8,683 nt of DNA from the NCBI GenBank assembly GCA_019423445.1, contig JAHZBJ010000030.1, positions 1 to 8,683 of the forward strand, read 5' to 3'. The stretch is from Oscillospiraceae bacterium (GTDB taxonomy: Bacteria > Bacillota > Clostridia > Oscillospirales > Ruminococcaceae). The position numbers and the translations under genes are program-made. The notes below the pieces were generated by a model. It had not been told where the DNA came from, searched no databases, and saw nothing but the letters and a program-made list of their open reading frames with translations. Below are positions 1-5,191 of this stretch, one piece after another (position 1 is the first letter of the stretch; every line of letters starts with the position of its first letter).

Positions 1-72
1 CAGCTTGCGCTTTACGGTGCGCAGCAGCTCGTTTACACGGATCCCCAGGTTCACAAGCCAGTTGATCACCGG
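1..72 (-). other. In-frame open extension beyond the Fem gene TAG stop
   Basis: Read on the minus strand, the frame of the FemA/FemB-like gene continues past its TAG (73-75) for 24 codons without a stop to the window edge. The translation begins PVINWLVNLGIR and ends LLRTVKRKL: a hydrophobic, then basic helix-like tail. By my count 20 of the 24 codons end in G or C, like the coding sequence of the neighbouring genes. Fem-family proteins usually continue past the GLYRFK-GFGG-GEFD region with such a tail, so this is probably the original C-terminus of the gene. Whether it is translated, or lies beyond a true nonsense mutation or a sequencing error, cannot be told here. The end of the frame lies outside the window. 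Confidence 0.6.
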
Positions 73-1044
73 CTAGTAGCAGTAGTCGAACTCTCCGGCC
101 AGCTCATCCACCCGGCCGCCGAACCCCCGCTTGAAGCGGTAAAGGCCGTACATGTGGTTCTTCTCGTTCTCGAGATCCCCGGAGATCCCCTGGAAGTCGT
201 AAACAGTGCAGCCGGTATCCACCGCCCACTGGATCATCTCCCACTGGATCAGATAGTTGGGCATGACGTTGCGGTGGGCATTATCCGAAGCCCCGTAGAC
301 GTAACAGGTCTTTCCGGCGTAGTTGGTGGCAATGGCCCCGCAGATGGGCTTTCCTTCATAGAACCCCATATAGAGGCGGCAGTGGACCCCCAGGGCGGCC
401 AGCATCCGCTGGAAATAGCTCTTGGGCCGGGTGTTGAAACCGTCCCGCTGGCCGGTGGTGTGGTAAATCTCCATAAAGGCATCCAGATATTCCGGCCCCA
501 CCACCCGGATCTCCACTCCCTTTTTCTGGGCCAGGCGGATGTTGTAGCGGGTCTTCTGGGTGAAGCCTGCCATCAGTTCCTCCTTGGTGCGTCCCTCCAG
601 GGGGAGACGGTAGTTGAACCGGGCCTGAATGGTCTCAAAGCCGTCGGGCCCGTAGAAGCGGCGGAACCCCATATCCTTGGTGAGGCGGATAAAAAAGGTG
701 TCATCCGCCGGGATATCCGGGGCCATCTTGAAGATGTGGGCGTTGTAGGTCTTGGCCAGGGAATCCACCCCCGCCTTCAGATCCGCCAGCACCGCCTTGT
801 CCTTGGGGTCGCAGACCGGCCCCCGGGGGGCGTAGAGGAAAGCCGTTCCGAACAGCGGCATCTTCTGGATCAGCACCCCGCAGGACCCCACGATATTCCC
901 CGCGGCGTCCCGGGAGACTACCGCCTCCCACTGCCAGTTGTTCTTTACCTCCTGCCAGTGACAGGACTGGGTAAACTCCCCTCTGGGGTGGTGAGAAACA
1001 AACTCCTCATATTCGCGGTACTGCTCCCGCCGCAAAATCTCCAA
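73..1044 (-). CDS. FemA/FemB (FemX/MurM-like) peptidoglycan bridge aminoacyltransferase, possibly truncated by TAG
   Basis: The 323-residue product resembles the Fem family, cytoplasmic enzymes that move an amino acid from aminoacyl-tRNA to the lipid II stem peptide. Visible family features are the FTQSCHWQEVKNNW segment near the N-terminus, the FTQKTRYNIRLAQKKGVEI segment mid-protein, and the YLIQWEMIQWA then YDFQGISG then GLYRFKRGFGG run (last at about residues 300-310). No long coiled-coil arm is seen, so it is closer to the FemX/MurM-like short form. The start is TTG at 1044: GGAG (1053-1056) lies 8 bases upstream, and the frame upstream of it overlaps the previous gene and looks non-family. 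It is the third gene of an operon, 20 bases after the QueG-like stop. The TAG stop (73-75) cuts the protein at GEFDYCY although the frame continues. The amino acid donor cannot be predicted. Confidence 0.85.
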   Translation of the reverse strand: MEILRREQYREYEEFVSHHPRGEFTQSCHWQEVKNNWQWEAVVSRDAAGNIVGSCGVLIQKMPLFGTAFLYAPRGPVCDPKDKAVLADLKAGVDSLAKTYNAHIFKMAPDIPADDTFFIRLTKDMGFRRFYGPDGFETIQARFNYRLPLEGRTKEELMAGFTQKTRYNIRLAQKKGVEIRVVGPEYLDAFMEIYHTTGQRDGFNTRPKSYFQRMLAALGVHCRLYMGFYEGKPICGAIATNYAGKTCYVYGASDNAHRNVMPNYLIQWEMIQWAVDTGCTVYDFQGISGDLENEKNHMYGLYRFKRGFGGRVDELAGEFDYCY

Positions 1045-1052
1045 TTCATCAT

Positions 1053-1056
1053 CTCC
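1053..1056 (-). promoter_or_regulatory. Ribosome binding site fixing the TTG start of the Fem gene
   Basis: GGAG sits 8 bases upstream of the TTG at 1044, in the 20-base gap after the QueG-like stop codon. No ATG in the frame gives a protein beginning at the conserved N-terminus. Confidence 0.6.
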
Positions 1057-1064
1057 ATCCGTAG

Positions 1065-1928
1065 TCAGGGGGAAGATTCCTCCTCCCCATCCCAGGGCTG
1101 CTCCAGCAGCTCCAGGTTCCGCAGCAGCACCCCTTCCCCCCGCCAGCCGTAGCTCTTCCGGGGAAGGAGCTCCGGGAGATTCTCCCGGGTCAGAACCGGT
1201 TCCAGCCCCTTCCGCATCTGGGGGATAGGGGAGAAAACCGGCTTTTGATTGTAAGGGCAGGCGTCGGTGCACAGGTCGCACCCCCAGGCCATCCCTCCCA
1301 GCCGGACCTGGCGGATCTCGCCAGGAGTCAGGGTCCCTTTCTTTTGGGTGATGTGGGACCGGCACCGGGCCCGGTCCAGGCCCGACTCCCCCAGGGCTCC
1401 TGTGGGGCAGCTCTCCAGGCAGCGGCGGCAGGCGCCGCAGCCTGGGAAATCCCCTGGCCCCGTGGGCTCCAGGGAAAGGTCAGTGACGATTTCCCCGATA
1501 AAGGTATAGCTTCCGTACCAGGGGGTCACCAACTGACCGCCCCGGCCGGCAAATCCCAGTCCAGCCAGCACCCCCGCCGCCACCTCGGGAATGGGGGAGT
1601 TGTCGGAGAAGGGAAAAAATTTTCTATCCGGGAATTCCTCCGCCAGGGGGCGGATGATCTCCTGTAGTATGTCCCCGGCGATGGAATGGTAATCGTCGCA
1701 AAGGGCGTACCGGGCCAGGTTCCGTTCCGGAAACGCCCCGGCATAGTAGGGCAGCAGCACCACCACAAGGGAGCTGTCGGGGGGCAGCCCTTCCAGGAGC
1801 CTTTTCCCGCGGCAGGGCAGCAGCTCCGGAAGATCCCCCAGGCGGCAGAAGCCGTACCGCTCCACCCCAAGAGGCCTGGCGGCCCGTTCCACCAGCCCCC
1901 GGACCCGCTCCTCCAGGGACGGGGTCAT
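1065..1928 (-). CDS. Short QueG-like 4Fe-4S double-cluster reductase
   Basis: The 287-residue protein resembles QueG, the cobalamin-dependent enzyme that reduces epoxyqueuosine to queuosine in tRNA. The N-terminal DUF1730-like half has RYALCDDYHS (73-82), SDNSPIPEV (108-116, aligned with the conserved DSAP-type segment) and the GLGFAGRGGQL...YGSYTFIGEIVTD stretch (about 123-150). The ferredoxin half has C164/C167/C170/C174 in CGACRRCLESCP, C189, and C217/C220/C224 in CDLCTDACPYN: eight cysteines suited to two 4Fe-4S clusters. Full-length QueG is about 380 residues; this one ends shortly after the LLRNLELLEQPW helix and lacks the C-terminal HEAT-like repeats. It may therefore be a QueG-like reductase with another substrate. 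The ATG overlaps the NERD gene stop (ATGA, 1925-1928), which suggests translational coupling. Confidence 0.75.
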   Translation of the reverse strand: MTPSLEERVRGLVERAARPLGVERYGFCRLGDLPELLPCRGKRLLEGLPPDSSLVVVLLPYYAGAFPERNLARYALCDDYHSIAGDILQEIIRPLAEEFPDRKFFPFSDNSPIPEVAAGVLAGLGFAGRGGQLVTPWYGSYTFIGEIVTDLSLEPTGPGDFPGCGACRRCLESCPTGALGESGLDRARCRSHITQKKGTLTPGEIRQVRLGGMAWGCDLCTDACPYNQKPVFSPIPQMRKGLEPVLTRENLPELLPRKSYGWRGEGVLLRNLELLEQPWDGEEESSP

Positions 1929-2542
1929 TTTACCCGCTTCTCCTCCACCAGAGCGGCCACCTTGGCCACGTCCACATGGTTATCCTTCTGGTACCGCTCC
2001 CGGCTCAGGGTCTCCCGGAGGCGGCCGTAATCCACCGTCAGGGAGCTGGCCCCGGTGACATAAACCTCCGCTTTCTTCTGGGTGACAGGGCAGAGAGCAT
2101 CCACCTGAACGTTGTAGATCTCCCCGGCAGTGAGGATGGCCCGGAAGGCCGCCACAAACCGCTCTCCCCGGCGCACCGGGTTTTCCACCCGGATCCGCAT
2201 GGTCTCGGGCTTATCCTCCCCAGCGGTGGAGACCACCCACTCCTCGTCCCGCAGGTCCCCATAATGGCCGCCGGTATGGTGGATATCGGTAAGCACCAGC
2301 ACCCCAAAGGGCCCGATGACCAGATGGTCCGCTGTGACCTGGCCCTTCTTATCCGGAAGGGTGACGTCATCCAGCACCTTCCACTCTCTCAGGGGTGCCA
2401 TGGACCGGAGAACCCGGGAAATGCCCTTACAGGTACGCTGGCTTTTCTTTTTCAGGATGTGGTTGCGGTAGATGGCCCAAGCCGCGGCCAGAACAGCCAG
2501 AGCCATCAGGCTCCAGTAAAGAATGGTGTCTGTGGGATTCAC
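1925..2542 (-). CDS. Membrane-anchored NERD-domain protein
   Basis: The 205-residue protein has one N-terminal membrane segment (about residues 6-25, ILYWSLMALAVLAAAWAIY) followed by a basic HILKKK stretch, so by the positive-inside rule the rest should face the cytoplasm. Residues 52-102 match the NERD (nuclease-related) domain: VLDDVTLPDKKG, then ADHLVIGPFGVLVL, then a Gly-rich turn and a Trp. The usual E-x-K of NERD (IETKN-type) reads LTDIH here, so the Glu and Lys positions are Thr and Ile, while Asp72 is kept. This suggests loss or change of nuclease activity; that is inference. The start is GTG at 2542 with GGAGG (2553-2557) upstream; a longer frame to 2665 has no good ribosome site and starts upstream of the predicted promoter. 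First gene of the operon with the QueG-like and Fem genes. No role is assigned. Confidence 0.7.
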   Translation of the reverse strand: MNPTDTILYWSLMALAVLAAAWAIYRNHILKKKSQRTCKGISRVLRSMAPLREWKVLDDVTLPDKKGQVTADHLVIGPFGVLVLTDIHHTGGHYGDLRDEEWVVSTAGEDKPETMRIRVENPVRRGERFVAAFRAILTAGEIYNVQVDALCPVTQKKAEVYVTGASSLTVDYGRLRETLSRERYQKDNHVDVAKVAALVEEKRVK

Positions 2543-2552
2543 GGCGATGATT

Positions 2553-2557
2553 CCTCC
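2553..2557 (-). promoter_or_regulatory. Ribosome binding site supporting the GTG start of the NERD gene
   Basis: GGAGG lies 10 bases upstream of the GTG at 2542, at the edge of the usual spacing. It favours this start over the in-frame ATG codons further upstream at 2650 and 2665. Confidence 0.55.
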
Positions 2558-2599
2558 ATACTGTGAAATTGAATCGGCTGCGCCTTTTCTTAAAAAAAT

Positions 2600-2628
2600 A
2601 TTGTACCACAAACCTTCCCCTTTTCCAA
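2600..2628 (-). promoter_or_regulatory. Sigma-A-type promoter of the NERD-QueG-like-Fem operon
   Basis: TTGGAA (2623-2628) and TACAAT (2600-2605) on the minus strand are separated by 17 bases. The predicted start of transcription, near 2593, leaves a leader of about 50 bases before the GTG at 2542. Confidence 0.65.
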
Positions 2629-2658
2629 CCGTCGGAACCAATTTTAACATTCTGTTTC

Positions 2659-2686
2659 TTGACACCCCCGTCCAAATCGGTATAAT
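2659..2686 (+). promoter_or_regulatory. Consensus sigma-A-type promoter of the DUF4358 gene
   Basis: TTGACA (2659-2664) and TATAAT (2681-2686) are both perfect consensus hexamers, separated by 16 bases, one short of the optimum. It is divergent from the NERD operon promoter; the two -35 boxes lie 30 bases apart (2629-2658), close enough for shared regulation. Confidence 0.85.
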
Positions 2687-2706
2687 GGGACAAGGATAGT
2701 TCCCAT
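2685..2706. repeat. Short inverted repeat over the DUF4358 transcription start
   Basis: ATGGGA (2685-2690) and TCCCAT (2701-2706) are perfect 6-base inverted arms around a 10-base centre. The left arm overlaps the end of the -10 box and the expected start site. It could be an operator or a 5' mRNA hairpin, or chance; the arms are short. Confidence 0.35.
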
Positions 2707-2739
2707 TTCATCCATTCTTTCTGGAAAGGCGGTGTTTCC

Positions 2740-3255
2740 TTGCAGAGGCTGTTCCTGATTTTTGCCTGCATTATCCTGGTAATCCTTTTCGCCCTGCAGG
2801 GATTCCAGCCCCAATACCAGCTCCCCACCTCCGACCACACCGAAGAAGATACCCTCTACGATGAGGGGGACGGCCCGGAACAAGCTCTGGCTGAAATCTA
2901 TTTTGACGTGGAGATTATGGGGGTACAAGAGGCCACCAGTGAAAAGCTGGAAAGCGAATTCGGCCTGGATCCCTCCATCTGGCTTTCGGTCCACGGCCGG
3001 TACACCGACGGCCGGTTCGGCATCGCCGACGTCTTCATTATCCGCCCCCGTCCCGGCCATGAGGACGACGTCCGGGAAGCTCTGGAAACCATCAAGCTCT
3101 CCCGTATGAATCTATTCCGGAACTTTGACGTCTACGACTCCTACTCCATCGCCGAGAACGGCACCATCTACCGCCGGGGGGATTACTACATTCTCCTGAT
3201 GATCGCTGATGAGGAGCGGGCCGCCGAAATTATCTCCAGCTTTATTCCCCGCTGA
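2740..3255 (+). CDS. DUF4358-family protein with N-terminal membrane anchor
   Basis: The 171-residue protein starts with a hydrophobic segment (about residues 4-18, LFLIFACIILVILFA) and then an exported-type domain. There is no acceptable lipobox, so it is probably a signal anchor rather than a lipoprotein. The rest resembles DUF4358, a clostridial family of unknown function: KLESEFGLDPSIW, then FGIADVFIIRPRPGHEDDVREALE, then NGTIYRRGDYYILLMIADE. These fit its usual order of a helix, a strand with an acidic or proline-rich linker, a helix, and a final GDYYILL-type strand. The start is TTG at 2740 with AAGGCGG (2726-2732) 7 bases upstream; no in-frame ATG includes the membrane segment. It is a single-gene unit with a consensus promoter and a strong terminator, convergent with the Dabb gene. 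Confidence 0.75.
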   Translation: MQRLFLIFACIILVILFALQGFQPQYQLPTSDHTEEDTLYDEGDGPEQALAEIYFDVEIMGVQEATSEKLESEFGLDPSIWLSVHGRYTDGRFGIADVFIIRPRPGHEDDVREALETIKLSRMNLFRNFDVYDSYSIAENGTIYRRGDYYILLMIADEERAAEIISSFIPR

Positions 3256-3279
3256 TCCTTTAGAATAGTAAAAGACAGA

Positions 3280-3318
3280 ACGCCCGGCAGGGTTTTCCCC
3301 TCTGCCGGGCGTCTTTTT
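3280..3318 (+). terminator. Rho-independent terminator between convergent genes
   Basis: An 11-base-pair perfect stem (3280-3290 with 3302-3312, rich in GC), an 11-base loop, then CTTTTT on the plus strand. It ends the DUF4358 transcript 25 bases past its stop codon. On the minus strand the stem is followed by TTCTGTCTTTT, a weaker U-tract, so it may also stop the Dabb transcript coming from the right. Confidence 0.9.
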
Positions 3319-3340
3319 GTTCCTTGGTTTCCTCGGGTTC

Positions 3341-3637
3341 TTATTCCTCAAAATCGCAGGATACCCGCTGGGTAATCACCTGATGGACAAACTGCTGGAT
3401 CTCCTTGTGGAGAGGATGATCCCGGTAGAAATCCAGCGCCGCCAGATCCCGGTACTGTCCCACCAGGCAGAGGTCGTAACCGCCGGGAACCACGTTCCGG
3501 CCCACCTTCAGGGAAAGAAGGCCGTCGATCTTGCCCACCAACCCCTCCAGCCGTTCCTTCATCACCGCAGCGTTGGTTTCCCGGGTGCCTCCCGCTGCCT
3601 CGTCTTTCAGGTTCCACATCACAATATGGGTGACCAT
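3341..3637 (-). CDS. Dabb (stress-response A/B barrel) domain protein
   Basis: The 98-residue product fits a single Dabb domain: it opens with MVTHIVMWNLKDEA, has the LEGLVGKIDGLLSLKVG helix-strand middle, YDLCLVGQYRD, then LDFYRDHPLHKEIQQFVHQV and a short acidic end. This is the usual order and length (about 97 residues) of the dimeric ferredoxin-like Dabb family, whose substrates are mostly unknown. The start is the ATG at 3637, with AAAGGCGG (3645-3652) 7 bases upstream; the in-frame ATG at 3655 begins MKGGYY and lies within this ribosome site, so it is less likely. A promoter directly upstream suggests independent expression. The product is probably cytoplasmic; its reaction is not predictable. 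Confidence 0.85.
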   Translation of the reverse strand: MVTHIVMWNLKDEAAGGTRETNAAVMKERLEGLVGKIDGLLSLKVGRNVVPGGYDLCLVGQYRDLAALDFYRDHPLHKEIQQFVHQVITQRVSCDFEE

Positions 3638-3684
3638 GTAATAACCGCCTTTCATTGAAAGATCATGTCGGAAATGACCCCTCT

Positions 3685-3713
3685 ATTATGCGGCAGCGCA
3701 AAAGGTTTGTCAA
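3685..3713 (-). promoter_or_regulatory. Sigma-A-type promoter of the Dabb gene
   Basis: TTGACA (3708-3713) and CATAAT (3685-3690) on the minus strand are separated by exactly 17 bases. The TGA inside TTGACA is the stop codon of the upstream amidase gene (3710-3712), so the promoter begins within that gene's end. Confidence 0.8.
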
Positions 3714-5005
3714 ACCCCTGATTCTTCTGGCTCCTCCCCATTCCAGCCCCAGACCCGGATCAGACTCTGGCAGGGGTAGGCATAGGCCCCTGCGGGGAAG
3801 TCGGTCAGGTCGGCAGTGTTGGAGGCCACCAGATAATCCACCGTCTTCCCCTCCTGGTCGGTGACCAGTCCGGTGATCAGGACGGTGTGGCGCAGGTCTC
3901 CGGGAGCGGGGCCCATCTGGAGGATATCCCCCGGCTGGCCGCTGAAGTAGGGGGCATCCACCCCCGCCTGGAGCCCCCAGTCCCCCTGGTTCCCGGCGGC
4001 GTACTCCCGAAAATCCCCCACCGCCGACCAGGAAGCGGAACGGCCCCAGGTTCCGGCGGTGACGCTGGGGGCCTCCCCGTACCACTTCCAAATGTGATCC
4101 CCGGCGGTATCCATGGGGATTCCTCCCGCCAGAAGGCATTGGGAAACAAAGTTCTGGCAGTTGCCCCCATACTGGTCATAGGCGGGCCACTGGCTGCTCC
4201 GCTGCCCTACCCAGGCTCTGGCGTACTCCACCGCCGCCTGCCGGTCATAGGGGTTCTGGGCCTCCCCTGCCGGAATGGGATCCTCCGACCCCCGCTGGGT
4301 GGTGTACTGCAGGGCTTCTTCCAGCAGCTCCTGGCTCCGGAGGCGGTAGTCCCATCCCGGTTCCTCCTGTTCCCGCCAGTCCTGGGGGCCTTCCCCTACC
4401 GCCAGGGCGTCTCCGCCCCCGGGGGAGAGGAGCCACCCCAGGCTTCCCAGCTGCCGGTGGGCACGGATCCTCCAGCCAGCCTCCCCCTCTTCCAATACAA
4501 AGAGATGCTGGGCCCCGTAGGTCCGGGAGTCCACCTGGGGATGGGCAGAGAAATTCTGAACATCGTCCAGGCTCAGCAGCACCCGAAGGCTGCCGTCCTC
4601 CTGCTCCTCTGCCTCCAGGCAGTCCAGGGTGTAGGAGAAACCCGCCAGGGAGAGATCGGTGCGCTGCATCTCCCGCACCCCAATCAGGTAGGTCAGGGTG
4701 GCCTCGTCCCGCTCCTCCTGCCCCGGCAGGGCAAAAAGGTCCTCCATCCCCCCTACCTCAAGGCGGGCCAGAGCGCCATACCACCACTGGAAAAACCCCA
4801 GCAGCAGCTCCCTCTGTTGTTGGTTCAGCAGGCTTTTGCCCCCCGCCAGAAAGCGCCCCTCTCCCAGGGGTTCCGCCTCTTCCGCCTCTTGGGAAGGGGC
4901 TGGGGCGGGCTGTTCCTTTCCTCCGCCGCACCCTCCTCCCAGGAGCATCAGGGCAGCCATCGCCGCTGCCAGACACGCCTTCCATCTGATCCCCGCCATT
5001 GTCAT
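3710..5005 (-). CDS. Secreted Amidase_6-domain lipoprotein-like protein
   Basis: The 431-residue protein has an export signal (hydrophobic residues about 10-22) ending in LLGGGC, with Cys26 as a possible lipid site; the lipobox is weak because the -3 residue is Gly. Residues about 55-185 form an NTF2-like region with the GMEDLFALPG and DDVQNFSAHP stretches. The C-terminal half (about 253-422) matches the putative amidase domain Amidase_6: YDRQAAVEYARAWVG, then YGGNCQNFVSQCLLAGG with Cys283 as the likely nucleophile, GQPGDILQM and RHTVLITGL with His373. The family is thought to act on the cell wall or other amides; the substrate is unknown. The start is ATG at 5005 (GGAGG 8 bases upstream); ATG at 4999, with its own GGAGG 7 bases upstream, would give two residues fewer. 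Single gene with the Dabb promoter at its end. Confidence 0.8.
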   Translation of the reverse strand: MTMAGIRWKACLAAAMAALMLLGGGCGGGKEQPAPAPSQEAEEAEPLGEGRFLAGGKSLLNQQQRELLLGFFQWWYGALARLEVGGMEDLFALPGQEERDEATLTYLIGVREMQRTDLSLAGFSYTLDCLEAEEQEDGSLRVLLSLDDVQNFSAHPQVDSRTYGAQHLFVLEEGEAGWRIRAHRQLGSLGWLLSPGGGDALAVGEGPQDWREQEEPGWDYRLRSQELLEEALQYTTQRGSEDPIPAGEAQNPYDRQAAVEYARAWVGQRSSQWPAYDQYGGNCQNFVSQCLLAGGIPMDTAGDHIWKWYGEAPSVTAGTWGRSASWSAVGDFREYAAGNQGDWGLQAGVDAPYFSGQPGDILQMGPAPGDLRHTVLITGLVTDQEGKTVDYLVASNTADLTDFPAGAYAYPCQSLIRVWGWNGEEPEESGV

Positions 5006-5026
5006 TCCTCCGGCCTCCTCTGTCCT

Positions 5027-5056
5027 TCTATAACTGTTTGAAAATATGAGGGTGAA
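5027..5056 (-). promoter_or_regulatory. Weak candidate promoter of the amidase gene
   Basis: TTCACC (5051-5056) and TATAGA (5027-5032) on the minus strand, separated by 18 bases; each has four of six consensus matches. The expected transcript start (near 5020) leaves a very short leader, which would favour the ATG at 4999. No better pair was seen between the mreB terminator and the gene. Confidence 0.3.
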
Positions 5057-5131
5057 GGCACAAAATATGCAGGGTGTTTCTCAACCGTCCGCCGGGAGGA
5101 AACTGCTCCATGGAAGCTGTGGGGAACTCCC

Positions 5132-5171
5132 AAAGAAAAATACCCGGAGACAGGGATTTCCTGCCTCCGGG
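5132..5171 (-). terminator. Rho-independent terminator of mreB
   Basis: On the minus strand, a 12-base-pair stem (5171-5160 with 5154-5143) with a 5-base loop, then TATTTTTCTTT. One stem position is an A-C mismatch in plus-strand RNA but a G-U pair in minus-strand RNA, so the hairpin is matched for the mreB transcript. It lies 20 bases after the mreB stop. Confidence 0.9.
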
Positions 5172-5191
5172 CGCATTGCGTGTGGATATTT

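Noticed and set aside
73..75. TAG as a pyrrolysine codon
   Set aside because: There is no pyl gene in the window, the protein is not a known pyrrolysine enzyme, and one TAG is far better explained by mutation or error.
154..1152. Long plus-strand open frame (332 codons) opposite the Fem gene
   Set aside because: It is antisense to a well-supported gene, has no recognisable motif, and such frames are common opposite GC-rich genes.
1045..1365. Extended N-terminus of the Fem frame on the minus strand, up to an ATG near 1365
   Set aside because: This part overlaps the QueG-like gene, is Pro/Gly/Ala-rich and unlike the Fem family. The TTG at 1044 has a ribosome site and gives the expected N-terminus.
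2427..3060. Minus-strand frames opposite the DUF4358 gene and across the divergent promoters
   Set aside because: They cross promoter elements and have no family signal; the plus-strand gene is better supported.
3887..5041. Long plus-strand open frame (384 codons) opposite the amidase gene
   Set aside because: Pro/Gly/Leu-rich with no family signal; the minus-strand frame has a signal peptide and Amidase_6 motifs.
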